Assembly: GCF_902635505.1 (NCBI RefSeq) | Contig: NC_045432.1 | Location: 71,803,823-71,867,822 of the forward strand | Direction: 5' to 3' | From: Sarcophilus harrisii | Lineage: Eukaryota; Chordata; Mammalia; Dasyuromorphia; Dasyuridae | DNA length: 64,000 bases | Shown here: in pieces, positions 34,191 to 46,263 of the stretch | How positions within the stretch are numbered: position 1 is the first letter of the stretch | Layout: each line of letters begins with the position of its first letter | Made by a program: the position numbers and the translations under genes | Notes under the pieces: model-generated | What the model was told of the DNA's origin: nothing | Seen by the model: only the letters and a program-made list of their open reading frames with translations | Database searches by the model: none

Positions 34191-34389
34191 CCCTGAAAAT
34201 TCATGTGTAACTCACATGTCTGTAAACCAAATTCTATTTTAAATGCATTTGGGGAGCCCGCTAAGCAAAACAATGGCAAGACCCTTTTCTGTTTGCACGC
34301 CTCAAATATCTTAATGTGTCTCTGTGATTTTGTCAGACTCCTTCCTCCCCTAAAGCAGACTTGGAACCTATACCTCCTTGGTAGCTCCT

Positions 34390-34660
34390 GAAGTGGAAAA
34401 AAAATATAAAGAAAAGCCCATAATGCATCACTTTGCAGTCAATGAAGGAAAGGGTTTTTCCTATCCTTTTTTAATGTGACTAATTAGTCACTAGTTCTAA
34501 TTCACTAGTGAATTCTCTAATTCTCTATTACATAAATCTAGATATTTGCATATATTTTTAAAAGAGAACCACTTGTATAGTTCTGGTATTGTTTCCTTTT
34601 AGAGCATTTCAGCATCATACTGAATTTCCTTTCAATATGGCGTTGGTAATGCATATTCAA
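34390..34660. promoter_or_regulatory. Candidate homeodomain/POU regulatory block
   Basis: An AT-rich, repeat-free stretch. It has two perfect 16-bp palindromes, GTGACTAATTAGTCAC (34476-34491, centred on TAATTA) and AATTCACTAGTGAATT (34499-34514), and an exact octamer ATTTGCAT (34544-34551). The word content fits homeodomain and POU binding. There is no direct evidence of function. Confidence 0.3.
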
Positions 34661-34766
34661 CTTGTGCTCACCTGGGACTCTCAGGGCTTTTTCCATGATG
34701 GCCGATCCTGTCTACTATCTGTGCTGATAGGTTTTATTTTTTCTCCTCGCCGTGAAAGTCTATGAC

Positions 34767-35009
34767 GGGCATCATGGACAAAGTGGAGAGAGTGCAAATT
34801 TTGGAGTCGAGGAGACCTATGTTCAAATCTAACTCTTTGATATACTCTATGATAACTCTAACTGAATAATCCTGCAGGAGTTGCTGAACCTCTGTGCCCC
34901 TAGCCAATTATATAAGACTATACTTTATGGAAAATTTGTTGATCTGCTTGAGTGGAGAGGATTTCCACACCTGGAGGGCCTACATTAATGTAATCACAGG
35001 TATAGATTT
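34767..35009 (+). mobile_element. Full-length marsupial tRNA-derived SINE
   Basis: The head 'gggcatcatggacaaagt', 'tatgttcaaatctaactc' and a tail with 'ggatttccacacctggag' and 'atgtaatcacaggtatag' match the family seen partially at 3749-3908 and 60237-60425. Confidence 0.65.
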
Positions 35010-35489
35010 TTTAAAAATGAAATTCTGTCCTATTGGTTATTTTTAATTTTTTTTCTTAATGATCTCTCTGGTATCATTTAGAATATTTAGGAACCACTTT
35101 GATAAGCACCCTGGAAATTTAAAGAGCAGCCAACAATCTGCCACCATCTTTCTACCCATTTTTCCTCTACCTGTCAAGTCTGTGACTACAGGGGGCCAGC
35201 TCTAACAGATGGCCAAAAGAGAAGATTCATCCAGAACTAGAGCAATACTCAGACAGCTCTGATCTCAGCGGACAGGGGAGAAGGCTCTCCGTCATGTAGG
35301 AGGGCCAAGGGCAGCAACGTACTTACAGAGATGCACACAGAGCCCAAATGTCACCCAAGCAGCTTTCTGCGTATGCTAGGTATAAAAGGAAAAGGGTTTC
35401 TGTGGGGATCTGTGTTCACAGACAGACACGGAACTCAAAAGTAGAAGGATGGGCCTGGCTCCAGTGCTACTGTCAAAGCAGGAGATGTG
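35010..35489. other. Low-copy DNA, no gene recognised
   Basis: No coding sequence or repeat recognised. Confidence 0.35.
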
Positions 35490-35715
35490 TCTCTGGATAA
35501 AAGAAGGCAGCCTGTAAGCTGGTTTTAAAGAACGAGTAGGACTCAGATACAGGAGGTGAGGTCAGGCCAGGTCCAGGAAACATATGGGACAGACCTCTTA
35601 GGGTGCGGAACCTGGTTGGATGGAGGGGGCAGAGCTGACGGAGGTGCTCAAGATGACTTGAATGGTTGTGTCTTGTTGAGGGATGGAACCGCGTTGGCGA
35701 GAGGGCCATCTGAAA
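35490..35715 (-). mobile_element. L2 LINE 3' region, antisense
   Basis: 'ttttaaagaacgagtagg' and 'ccaggaaacatatgggac' fit antisense L2. It is degraded. Confidence 0.4.
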
Positions 35716-35739
35716 CAAGAGCTGATTTTTGGAAGGAAA

Positions 35740-36060
35740 GAATGGTTTGGTGAAAAGAACTGGGGATGTTTGCCTTGGAGAAGAGAAGATCCAGGAAGGA
35801 CACAAAACCTATCTTTGAATACTCAAAGGACTGCCATCGAGGAGAAATGATGGTTTTGATAGGCTTTGAAAAGAGAGTACGCTAAGAGCAATGGGTGGAA
35901 GGGACAGAATTGGGACAAAAAGGAGCAGCCTTGCTGGAAAAATAATGGGTTTCTCCTTGTTGAGAGTCTTCAAGTGCAGGCTGGATGACAACTTGGATTC
36001 TTGGTCAGATGGGGTTGTACCGGATGGCAGCTGTAGGTCTGTGTGAGTCTCAGGTGATCA
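35740..36060 (+). mobile_element. L3/CR1-clade LINE 3' end
   Basis: 'aactggggatgtttgcct', 'gagcaatgggtggaaggg' and 'cttcaagtgcaggctgga' occur in sense L3/CR1 order. Confidence 0.75.
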
Positions 36061-36339
36061 TAGGCGATAGAAATGGAGCAGCTGTAGATGTTGGTCTGGA
36101 CTGCAGGAGAAAAGGGAAAGGTCATGGAAATAGGTGAAGGACCAAGATGGTGTCATGGCATGGAAAGCCAAGAAAGCAGAAAGTTTCCAGAAGGACTCGT
36201 ATGCCAGAGGTTGAGGAGAAATTCCCCTGAGAAAAGTGGGAGATTAGGAACCTGGAGAAATGCAAGGAAGAACAATAGATGGTCTGGGAGTGTGAGCTGT
36301 CAAATGGAATCAAACGTGCTACCTTGACATGGACAAAAG
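36061..36339. other. Low-copy DNA
   Basis: No features are recognised. Confidence 0.35.
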
Positions 36340-36648
36340 GAGGTGTGGGTGCACATGTGTGTGTGTATGTCCTGTATGTGTGTGTGCATGTATATATGTA
36401 TTGTGTATTAGGTGTATGCATGTATATATATGTATGGGTGAGTACATGTGCATATATGAGCTTATGAGTTATACATGTGTATGTAAGCACACATGTATTG
36501 TGTGTTTGTAATGTACAGTGAGCACATGTGTATGTATTATGCATATGTGTGCACATGCCTTGCATCGTGTGTATGCACAGCTCCATAAACATGTGTGTAC
36601 CTTGTGTTGTGTATATATGTATGGGTGTATGTATATGTGCCTGTGTAT

Positions 36649-36720
<72 letters not shown>

Positions 36721-37010
36721 GGTGAGTGCATGTAGGAATGGATGTGTGTATTGTATATGCATGTATATATACGGGTGTCTGTATGTGCCTGTGTTTTGTG
36801 TGTGTGTGTATATACATGTGTGTATGTGTTGTGTGTGTTGTATATATGTGTATGTATATGTGCTTGCATGTATGTGTACCTGTGTATATATGTACATGTA
36901 TGTATATATTTATGTGCATGTGTTTTTATGTTGGGTGGGTGTGCACATGCATGTGGATGGGAGGTGTGCGTGTGCGTGTGCATGTGTGTGTGTGTATTTT
37001 TTCTTTGTGC
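36340..37010. repeat. Compound TG/TA/CATG repeat with pure (TA)n core
   Basis: A roughly 670-base alternating purine-pyrimidine tract. Its centre is (TA)n at about 36667-36709. Cys/Tyr/Val open frames across it, up to 168 codons plus and 278 codons minus, are composition artefacts. Confidence 0.95.
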
Positions 37011-37711
37011 ATGGGGTTTTGTAGCTTGGCAAAGAAATTTCATGTAGAGGAAAAAGCAGAAACTAAACTGCAAGGGATCAAGGAGAGAAGGAGGGGAAAG
37101 GCCAGGCCAGCTTAAAAACAGGAGCACAGGCCATTGATCTGGAAGGTAAAAGAGTAGAGGTACGTGTTCATATAAATGTGAGATTGCCTTCAGAGGAGCC
37201 AAGCCAGGAAGGAGACAATCAATGTTACACGGGGTTGGGTTCCAACTTATATTATTTATACATTTTTGAGGTGGGGAGAGGGAAAAAAGCACCAAAAAAG
37301 AGAATGAACTTTGCCCAAACTTTTGCAGCGGCCTTTTGACATGTTTCCACTGGGCTGCTCCCATTTTCCCCAAGGTGCTTTGAACGCTGCCCTGTGCCAG
37401 CCCCTGAAGTCCGCCAGCCTGCCGCTTTGAGGGTTTAGGTCCAAGGAACCAAGCGAGCTACAGCAAGAGCTTTGGAGAAATACAACAAAACAGACCCAGG
37501 GTGCTTTGCAAGGCTTCTGTCTCAACGCACCATTGCATGTTTCCCTTCCCTAGTCTAAGAGTAGAAAGAGAGAAGTTCAAAACTCTTCCTTTCCAGCACT
37601 ACAGTCTCTCGTTGGCCCAAGGGGCCCAGGCCCTGGTCAGCAAACCGGCCAAAGGCCTTGTGAGGTAGCTGAAAGGCCACCCTCAGCAGCATCTGTCCCT
37701 CATGGCTCAGG
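37011..37711. other. Low-copy DNA, no gene recognised
   Basis: No supported coding region is seen. Confidence 0.4.
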
Positions 37712-39110
37712 ATGCTTTTTTTAAATAGTATTTTCTTTTTCCAAATACATGCAAAGATAGTTCTAAACATTTGCCTTTGCAAAACCTTGTGCTTCAAATT
37801 TTTCTCCCTCTTCTCCTGCCTCCCCAAGACAGCAAACAATCTGATAGAGGTTAAACATATACGATTCCTCTAAACATATTTACATATCTGTCATGCTGTG
37901 CAAAAAAAAATCAAATCAAAAGGAAAAAATGAACAAACGAACAAACAACTACAACTACAACAAAAAGGTAAAAGACTATGCTTTGATCCACATTCAGTCT
38001 CCATAGCTCTCCCTCTGGATGCAAATGGCATTTTCCATCCTAAGTCTATTAGAATTATCTTGAATCACATTGTTGAAAAGGTGATCATGACATAATCTTG
38101 TTGTTACCGTGTACCATGTTTTCTTGGTTCTGCACACTTTACTCTGCATCAATTCATGGAAGTCTTTCCAGGCTTTTCTGAAATCAGCCTGTTCAGCATT
38201 TCTTATAGAACAATAATGTTCCATTACATATAATATACCATAATTTATTCCGCCATTCCCCAACTCAGCCACTCAACTTCCAGTTTCTTGCCACTCCAAA
38301 AAGGGCTGCCACAAACATTTTCTCCATGTGGGTCCTTTCTCCTCCTTTATGATCTCTTTGGGATAGAAGCTGCATTGGCCTTGTTTGTGCAAAAATATTT
38401 AATTTAATGTAATCAAAATTATCCATTTTGCATTTCATGATGTTGTCTAGCTCTTCTTTGGCCATAAATTCCTCCTTTCTCCACAGAAACTATCCCTCGT
38501 TCTCCCAGTTTGCTTATAGTACCACCCTCTATGTCTAAATCAAAAACCATTGAGACCTTACCTTGGTGTAGGGCATTAGGTGTTGGTCAGTGTCTTGTTT
38601 CTGCCAAACTATTTTCTAATTTTCCCAGCAATTTTTGTCAAATAGTGCGTTCTTCCCCCAGAAGCTGGCATCTTTGGATTCAGCAAAGACTAGATTAATA
38701 TGAACAGAACCTATTCTGCTGATCCACTATTCTATCATCTATTCCTTAGCCAGTACCAAATGGTTTTGATGATCGTTGCTTTATGATATAGATTTGGGTC
38801 TGGCACAGCCAGGCCACCTTCAGTGGCATTTTTCCATTACTTCTCTTGAAATTCTTGATCTTTTCTTCTTCCAGATGAACTTTGTTCTTATTTTTTTCTA
38901 GTTCTATGAAGTAATTTCTTGGCATTTGAGTGGTATGGCACTGAATATATAGATTAATTGTCATATTTATTATATTAGCTCAGTCTACCCATGAGCACTT
39001 GATATTCTTCCATTTGTTCAGATGTACTTTGTGTAAAAACTGTTTTGTAATTGTGTTCACGTAGTTCATGGCTTTGTCATGGCAGGTAGCGTGGTTTTTT
39101 TTTCCCAAGG
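37712..39110 (-). mobile_element. Marsupial L1, 5'-truncated, ORF2 C-terminus plus 3' UTR
   Basis: An antisense L1 of about 1.4 kb. It starts at a T-run (37721) and an L1 3' UTR. Minus-strand translation gives the ORF2 C-terminal region in pieces, for example FRKAWKDFHELMQSKVCR (near 38150) and MPRNYFIELEKNKNKVHL (near 38900). The frame is broken, so the copy is dead. The 3' UTR matches the younger copy at 25584-25905. Confidence 0.8.
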
Positions 39111-39884
39111 ATGGTTTTTACTTCCTTGCCTTGTGTTTTGACAATTGCCCTCTTTTCCATTTGCACCTGGTTATGGACCTTCTTTCCCAGATCAGGTGAG
39201 CTTTGTGACAGTGCCATCAAAGGCCTTGACCCCTGGAAAGCCTAAAGCAACATGACGGACCTGCAACCTAAGAGCAACAAGCCCCAGTGGCTTCCCCTAG
39301 ACCAGACACTATAACTGCATCAAGGTTTCCTACAATTTCAGACCCTGGCCCAAAAACTCTGTAGTGAAATGAAGCTCTCTTGCCCCGAGGTAGACAAAGT
39401 CCAGCTTGTCACTGCAGAAGAGTAACGATCCCTGACTCCTGAGGCTTCCTAATGATAGAAGTAAAGAAAGTAGAAGATCATAAATGTGAAAAGGTATAAC
39501 TGGGCCAGAAGAATAGGAAGTCTGAGGGGAGCCCACATATTCCTTTTGCCATGAGTGACCATGGCTAGGGATTCGTGGGGGTGGGTGTAGTGGCCTCCCT
39601 TCCCAAATTTTAGGGCTCTTTCATGGTGACTAGTGTCTAGGAGTATTTGGTTTATTTTTTTTCCTACTGGAAAAAAAGGGAAGACCTTCATATGAGGCAC
39701 CAGGTAGCATACTATAGTTATGCTGTCGATGAGGTGTCAAGCAGTAGGGGTGTTGGGGAGGTGCCAAGTGGAAACAAAGGAATAGGCATTTGGGAGAGGA
39801 AGAATCATCTTTGACAACATTTCGGCATCCCACGGATGAGGGGACACACCGTTCCATGGTACTACCAGGAAAGGTAAGGGAATC
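39111..39884. other. Low-copy DNA, no gene recognised
   Basis: No recognised element in about 770 bases. Confidence 0.4.
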
Positions 39885-40240
39885 GGAGACTGTCCAAATT
39901 GGCATAGACCTCAGAGGCCATTTAGTCCAAGAGCCACCTCGGTAGCCTGCCCAGTACCTCTAATGAAGAGGAACCCATTTGTTTCTCCAGGTGGTCCATT
40001 CCACTTTTAGATTGCTACCATTGACGAGACATCAGGCCAAATTTGGTCTTTCTGCATCATTTATCCATTGCTCTTTGGGGCCAAGAAAGCTAGATAGGAT
40101 CCTCCTTCCACATGAGTCCTTCAAGTATTCAAAGATAACTCTCCTGGTCTCTTTTCTCCAGGCTAGCCATACCCACATCTTGCAAGGGGCCCCCACAGGG
40201 AACATTGTACAAGCCTCTCGCCATCCCAGTTGCCTGCTTA
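39885..40240 (-). mobile_element. L3/CR1-clade LINE 3' end, antisense
   Basis: 'ggtggtccattccacttt', 'tctttggggccaagaaag' and 'ttctccaggctagccata' follow antisense L3/CR1 order. Confidence 0.7.
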
Positions 40241-40769
40241 CTCCGACTGTCAAGGCTTAGAAATGTTCACAGTGCTCATAACCATTTCCTTAATGGTATG
40301 CTGTAGAATTTATTTATTAATTTCGTTATTTAGTTTCAGGATTTTGCAGATACTAAATTCATTCCTTTCTTCAATGTTGAAACAATATTCGCCCTTTCCT
40401 TATTCTACAACATTTTCCCCCATTCTCTATAGCCCTTAAAAGATCCCAAACAGCAGGTCGGCATTCACCTGAGCCACTTCTTCCAGTAACCTAGTCTGGA
40501 CTTTCTCAGAGTATCTGACGTCTCTGAGGGCAATCGAATATTACCCGACATCCTCCTCTCTTGTCTTGGGTTGCCATTCCCTGCTAAGCATTTTTCTACT
40601 CTCCTTGAAGCAAACTGGGAATTCTCAGTGTCGTCCATTACCATCATCTTCCCATTTACGCTCTTGCTCCCCAAATGGTTTTTTTTTAAAGGGTGGACGG
40701 ATGGAAGCTACCTTTTCTGTCATCCTTAACCCTTTTGGGAAGGTACCTCAGATCATGTACATATAAGAT
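40241..40769. other. Low-copy DNA, no gene recognised
   Basis: Nothing supported is seen. Confidence 0.35.
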
Positions 40770-40940
40770 CGGGGGAATCATAAATTTAAAGGTGGAAAGG
40801 ACCTTAGAAAGTCATCTAGTTGGGCCCTCTCATTTTACAGATGAGGCAACTAAGGCCCAGAGAGATTAAATAACTAGCCCATGGTCCCACAGCTAGGAAA
40901 TGGGAGACTCGTGACTCATTGGCTTTAGCTCATTCTGTGC
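40770..40940 (-). mobile_element. MIR-class SINE, antisense
   Basis: 'aaggtggaaaggacctta', 'cattttacagatgaggca' and 'aactaaggcccagagaga' in antisense order. Confidence 0.7.
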
Positions 40941-41685
40941 TTTGATATTTTTGTCCAAAGCATTCTGCTATTCTTTTATATTCATCATCAGATTCTTCCA
41001 TCTCCTATTTATGCTTATATAAACTATGACTTTGACAGTAAGTTTCCTCCAGGGCCAATTCTATCTCCTTCAACAGCTTCTCCTTTTCCTGCTCACTGGA
41101 ATGGTTTCTGCTTATATCTTCCACATTTCAACCCTGAGAGCCTCCCTTCCCTCCCGAAATGTGGTCTCCTGAAAAACGGAAGGCCCCGACATCCTTTCTC
41201 TAGGTTTTGTGGCGAGACTTGATGGTAGAAATTACAACCACAGCATCAATTCCTAGCTTGGGCCTCTTTCCACCAGGTAGTTCTACTTCTTCTAAAGATA
41301 CCACCATGCGCAGAGAAATCATTTGGAAACAGCAGCTAATGAAGGAAAATACACATGCACGAGGGGGGCATCCGTGACTGTGAAAACTGCTGGAACATTA
41401 ATTCAAGATTGATGCTATTCACTTAAACTCACTCCTTATGTATTCTAGACACACAAAGAGTACTACTGCCTTTTGGAAAGTCATGAAATTTTCAGAATGT
41501 ACCTAAGTAAAAGGAGAGCTGAATAAAAACTGTCTATTTCTCCTCCTTCAGCTTCATGCCAGGGCTTTGGGGTATCGGGTTCGATTATGCAATTTTCCTC
41601 CGCCAGTTTCAGGTTCAAATATATCCACTATCTCCAGGAACACGTCAGTCGACTGGCTAAAATGTGCGTGTTTCAGGTTATAGCT
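40941..41685. other. Low-copy DNA, no gene recognised
   Basis: No recognisable coding sequence or repeat. Confidence 0.4.
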
Positions 41686-41687
41686 TT

Positions 41688-41895
41688 TGAGATTTGAGAG
41701 TCAGAAAAAACCTCCAGGGCCATCTGATCCAACCTTCTCTGTAGCCTCCTCGATGAGGATCCATCTGGCCTCTGCTTGAAGACCCCCCAGAAAGACCCAT
41801 TAATGGGTGAGTTAGAAGAAAGATCATTTTATGGATGTCAAAATCGAAGCCTGAAAGGGGAAAATGACTAAGCAGTAAAGGGCAACATCTTAGGT
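41688..41895 (-). mobile_element. L3/CR1 3' end plus MIR-class fragment, antisense
   Basis: 'gccatctgatccaacctt' and 'gatgaggatccatctggc' are antisense L3/CR1. 'ttatggatgtcaaaatcg' onwards looks like a MIR core. Confidence 0.5.
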
Positions 41896-42414
41896 GCAAA
41901 ACTTGATTTCTGCTCTTCCTTCTTCTTCCTGCTTTTCCTCAGTCTCTTTTGGTTCAAGTCCTTCTCCATCTCCTTCAACTTCTCTCAGAAGCCTCACAAG
42001 TATCTTCTCTCAAAATCCAATCCCTGACTTTCTTCCAAATTTCTCAACGTCCCCTTCTCGGGCCTTCTACTTACTTCAGCTTGTGTCGCGGGGCACGGGG
42101 CAGGTATGACTTGGAATGGCGGTAGCACGTCTGGTTCCCCACTTTCTTGGGGCCCGCTCAAATCCCTCCTGGGGCGCCCAAGGCAAAAGCGGTCCCAAAC
42201 AGGATGGCCTTAGGCTACATTATTCTTCAGTTTGAACAAGAAAAACAAATTCAAGGGAGACAGTATGACTCTCTTAATTCCTCTGCCTTCCAGAATTAGA
42301 AACATAATAAATCAATATGGTATTGATCAGTCTATTACTTAACTTCATGAGCATTGTTTGTGATTTTACATTTTTTATTGCAGTCTTCAGCTTTTAAATC
42401 TCCTTCACCTCCAA
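41896..42414. other. Low-copy DNA, no gene recognised
   Basis: No supported features are seen. Confidence 0.35.
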
Positions 42415-42429
42415 GCAGATCCTTCCCAG

Positions 42430-42608
42430 TATGCCAGGTCCTTATTAGCTTTGTGATGCTGCCTCAGTTTCCTCTTCTGTAAAATGGGGATAATAACATC
42501 TCCCTCACATGGTTGTTTGGAAGATTGAATGAATTAACATAGGAAAAGTCCTTTGCAAACCTTAAAACATTATATAAATACTATTGTCGTCATCATCATC
42601 ATCATTGG
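42430..42608 (+). mobile_element. MIR-class SINE 3' half with (ATC)n tail
   Basis: 'ctcagtttcctcttctgt', 'aaaatggggataataaca' and a 3' (TCA)n run are present. Confidence 0.75.
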
Positions 42609-42639
42609 CCCATTTTTCCCTTTTCTCAAGGACCCACTT

Positions 42640-42810
42640 TGTAAAGTTCCTGCAGCCTCTAGGATCAAACCTAAACATCTCAGCTTAACATGTAAAATCT
42701 TTTAATAGAGGATTGTGGCCCACTTTTCCAGACTTCTACCTCACACTCCTACAAACAGCTTAGATTGCGGGCAAACCCAGGCCATTTTCTATGACCTAAA
42801 TTCAACATTC
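42640..42810 (+). mobile_element. L2 LINE 3' region
   Basis: 'gcctctaggatcaaacct' and 'gtggcccacttttccaga' in sense order. Confidence 0.6.
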
Positions 42811-42839
42811 AAGCATATACTCAGAAAAGGCTTCTTGAT

Positions 42840-42975
42840 CCAGAGATGGAAGGGGACCAGAGAGCTGATCTAATGCAGCTCCCTAATTTTACAGATGAAC
42901 AAACTGAGGCCTAAAGAGGTTCAGTGATGTGCTGGTGATTCCCCAGGGTTAGTAAGTCCTATGCTGGGGCAATAT
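42840..42975 (-). mobile_element. MIR-class SINE, antisense
   Basis: 'gagatggaaggggaccag' and 'acaaactgaggcctaaag' in antisense order. Confidence 0.65.
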
Positions 42976-43029
42976 CTTTCCAGTGCAATGGGAGCCATGG
43001 CCCTGTTCCCCATCCCTATCCCAGATCTA

Positions 43030-43110
43030 GACTTATGGGCCTTATTGTCATTGCATCCTGGGTACCTCGCACAGGATAGGTACTTGAAAATGCTTATTGT
43101 GTTACATTAG
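43030..43110 (+). mobile_element. L2 LINE 3' terminus
   Basis: 'cctcgcacaggataggta' and 'cttgaaaatgcttattgt' form a degraded L2 tail. Confidence 0.5.
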
Positions 43111-43429
43111 ATTAATGACTGACCCTCTAAGTGCTGCTGACCTACCTAAGTCCCACCTCCTAACTGAGGAACAGAGAAATTGACCTGCTACCCAAAGAAC
43201 TATACATGTCCCTTTGCTGAGGGTTCCTGCAAAAAGGCCCCCAAGCCTTTGGAGCCCCCAGAAAAGCCTTCAAGTAAAGCTTCCATCTTCTGGAAAGCCA
43301 GAGGGAAAAAAGGAAAAGAAAGGCAGGAATGATTCAGGAAAATCACACCAAGGGGAGCTAATGAAGGGAGCTAGACTGAGGAGGCCTTGACAACAAAAGC
43401 AGGCTTCATTTCCCTGCAGGTGTTGGGGG

Positions 43430-43545
43430 AAGATTGGGAAGGACCCCAGTCATCTCATTCAGTCCCTTAATTCTACACAAGAGAAAACTGAGGGTCAGAA
43501 AAAGAAAGGTGACTTAGCGAAGGTCACACATCTAGTAAGGGGCAG
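43430..43545 (-). mobile_element. MIR-class SINE, antisense
   Basis: 'agaaaactgagggtcaga' and 'ggtcacacatctagtaag' in antisense order. Confidence 0.65.
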
Positions 43546-43549
43546 AGCA

Positions 43550-43740
43550 TCCTGGATCTAGAGCTGGAAAGCACTTAGAGCCCCTCTAGTCCAATTCTCC
43601 CATTTTCCAGATAAGCAAATTGAGACCCAGGGATTTGAAATAATTTTCATAGCTCAGAGAGGTAGTAAGGAAGGGTCAAAGACAGCATTTGAGTCCAGAT
43701 CCTTTGACTCTAGAGAGCCAGGGATCTTTTCACTGGACCC
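43550..43740 (-). mobile_element. MIR-class SINE, antisense, adjacent second copy
   Basis: 'tctagagctggaaagcac', 'gataagcaaattgagacc' and 'gagtccagatcctttgac' occur. This second copy directly follows the previous one in the same orientation. Confidence 0.65.
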
Positions 43741-43989
43741 CTGGAACTACATGAGCCGGTTGGGCCTCAGGAGGTTTGGTTGATATAGCAGGGTATTTTC
43801 TCAAAGTCAGAAAAGTAGTTTATTAGTTAATAGCTTTTTTTTTCGTTCTTTTAATTTTATTTGGGAGGGGGTGGTTAATCTCTATGGTCAGCTCAATGCA
43901 GCAATTGCTGCTTTCTCTGCTTCTGCCTCTGCCCTAATCACCCTAGGGGTCCGCAATGGGCAGAGTAAGGAAAAAGATGGGTGGAGAAA
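43741..43989. other. Low-copy DNA
   Basis: No features are recognised. Confidence 0.35.
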
Positions 43990-44110
43990 GGAAAGGCCCA
44001 TGAGAGTCAGGAGCCTCAAGCCCGGCAGCAGAGACAGCACCGCCGTGGTCCCGAGTTCAAATTGGGCTCCCAGTAGCTACCGCTCGTGTGACTTTAAGTG
44101 AGGCCAGACA
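43990..44110 (+). mobile_element. tRNA-derived SINE, degraded
   Basis: 'cccgagttcaaattgggc' resembles a B-box within a SINE head. Confidence 0.4.
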
Positions 44111-44780
44111 GCAAACACAAAGAGAGAGCTGCCTTTCAAGCGGGCCCGCTGGCAACCAACCAGAGCCCTGACAAAAGCCTCAGAGGAAAAGAGATGACCA
44201 TGGGATTGCAAAGGCACGGCTAGCAGAGCTAGAGGATTTTTTCCCTTCGCTCATGACCTTTAAAACTACCCGATGAGCTATTTGCACGGCCGGCCCTGGA
44301 AGTTTCAACAGAGAGAAGATGAATATTAGCCTTAATGGCTAAATTACTGGCTGTCACTCTAAAGCCCTTCCCTGTAGGGAAGCCAGCTCAGCAGGCCAGG
44401 CCCCAGCCCCTTTGTAAACCGGCAAGAAGGCCCCGGTGTGATCCAAACGCCACCTTCGTGGGGGCTCACGATTTTAAAACCAACATGTCATCTTTGAAGA
44501 TGGACCGTGCTTTAAAGAAGAAGGAAAAAAAAACCCTATCATGTGGTCAGATAATTAGGTGAAATGCTGTGAGGCTGCAGGCTCCCACGCATGACCACTG
44601 TAACCTGAAGGAAATTTTCAGCATGGGGCTGATGAGATGGACGGAAACGTCTTCGCCCATCCCGAGGGGGGCGATCAAACAACTCTGTAAAAGGGGGATC
44701 CCATTTCGGGGGCTCTGGGACCACGATCATCGTTCTCACGTCCAACGAGATCATGTTGGTAAAGTGCTCGGCCCACTACT
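44111..44780. other. Repeat-free block, possible conserved non-coding sequence
   Basis: No gene is recognised. 44220-44360 and 44460-44640 have AT-rich homeodomain-like words ('gaatattagccttaatgg'). Conservation cannot be assessed here. Confidence 0.3.
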
Positions 44781-44996
44781 CTGCACACAGTAGGTGTTCT
44801 TTAAGCGCTTCTTCTCTTCCCCTTTCTGGCATCAGTAAAATTCTCATGCTAACACACATCTATATGTGTGCATGCACACATGTTCACACACGCTGTGCCA
44901 CCGGGAATGGGACAACACTGTTGGATCGTACGTCACGTCCCAGGCGTTAGAAATAGTATTCGGTGTACAGACCGTAGCTCTAAGTCCAAATGGGAC

Positions 44997-45144
44997 TTTT
45001 TTTTTTTTTGCACTAGGCAGTTGGGATTAAATGACTTACCCGGGGTCACACAGCTAGTAAGGGTCAAGTATCTGAGGTCAGATTTGAACTCAGGTCCTCC
45101 TGACTCCAGGACCAGCGCCCTACCCATTGTGCCACCTAGCTGCC
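44997..45144 (-). mobile_element. tRNA-derived marsupial SINE, antisense
   Basis: A T-run (poly-A tail) is followed by 'ggtcacacagctagtaag', 'gatttgaactcaggtcct' and 'tgccacctagctgcc', the complement of the tRNA-like head. It is well preserved. Confidence 0.8.
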
Positions 45145-45149
45145 TTTAG

Positions 45150-45240
45150 GCAAGAAGTCATTTCACTTTCCTGGACCTCGGTTTCCTCTTCTTTAACTAA
45201 GGAATCGGTGACTTCCAAGTTCCCATCTAGCTCTAAATGT
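45150..45240 (+). mobile_element. MIR-class SINE fragment
   Basis: 'ctcggtttcctcttcttt' and 'ttcccatctagctctaaa' in sense order. Confidence 0.5.
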
Positions 45241-46012
45241 CGAACTTGATAAAGAGTCCGGGAGCCCTGCTAGCCAACAGAGGTGTGACCCCCTCCCACC
45301 TCGGCTCAAACCGCTCCGTGCCCAGCATCCCCAGCCGGGGTCTCCCGTCACGCCCCTCCGGCCAAAGGGAGAGTCAAGCTGCGACATCCTCGCCTCACTG
45401 GCCCTGGGAAGTCTGTCACAAGGCCGCGGGTGAGACTCTCCAACAATCTGGCTCAAGCGCACTTAGCTGCCCCTGGGGCTGAGCAAAGCCTTCTCGACTC
45501 CCCCCCCCCCCTTTTGAAATAGTTGGAGAGACATAATTTATGACAAGCAGCTGATGAGAGCTATTGCTTCACCTCAGCCAACCCTACATCAAAACACTTT
45601 ACTCCACCTAGGGAACTGCATGTGTGAAGAGCTGCGCGGGTTGAGAAAAAATAATAATAAATACTGCATAAAAGGTTGCTCCCATAATCCTTTCAAATCA
45701 GCAGTTACAGGGGAGGAAGGGAAGTTCCTCAGATATTTTGGAGGGGCAAGGGACCGCAGTCAGGACTCTGATTTCATTCCTGTGAATTACTCCCTGTGTG
45801 GAAACTTCCTCCACTGCTGTCAACTGGCAACATCTCTGGAAGCTTTGATCTCAGAGAGTAGCTCGGGACACGGGGAGGTTAAGAGATGACGGGTCCCAAA
45901 CCTGTATCAAGTCGAGTCAGGATTGATAGTTGAATTATCCCAACTGCAAGCCTAGTCATCTATCCTTCAGCATCTTCCCTCTCTCCCCAAGCCAGTTTCC
46001 TGTATTGCTAAA
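45241..46012. other. Low-copy DNA, no gene recognised
   Basis: No supported features are seen. Confidence 0.35.
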
Positions 46013-46196
46013 AGAGACAGGAGAGGGAGAGGGAGGGAGAGAAAGAGACAGAGAAAGACAGAAAGAGGAAGAAGAAGAGAAGGAGGAGGAGACAAAGAAG
46101 GAGGAGGAGGAGGAAGGGGAAGGGAGAGGGAAGGGTTGAGGAGGAAGGAGGGAGAGAGGAACAGGGAGAGGAACAGAGACAGAGATGGGGAGAGAG

Positions 46197-46261
<65 letters not shown>

Positions 46262-46263
46262 TC
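46013..46263. repeat. GA-rich polypurine tract with pure (AG)n core
   Basis: About 250 bases of purines on the plus strand. The pure AG run lies at about 46200-46246. Confidence 0.95.

Noticed and set aside
36122-37373. Cys/Tyr/Val- and His/Thr/Ile-rich frames of up to 278 codons on both strands
   Set aside because: Result of TG/TA/CATG dinucleotide repeats, not protein coding.
44997-45144. tRNA-like sequence
   Set aside because: The head is part of a SINE with tail, so it is not a tRNA gene. The same applies at 19550, 27822, 30157 and 58368.
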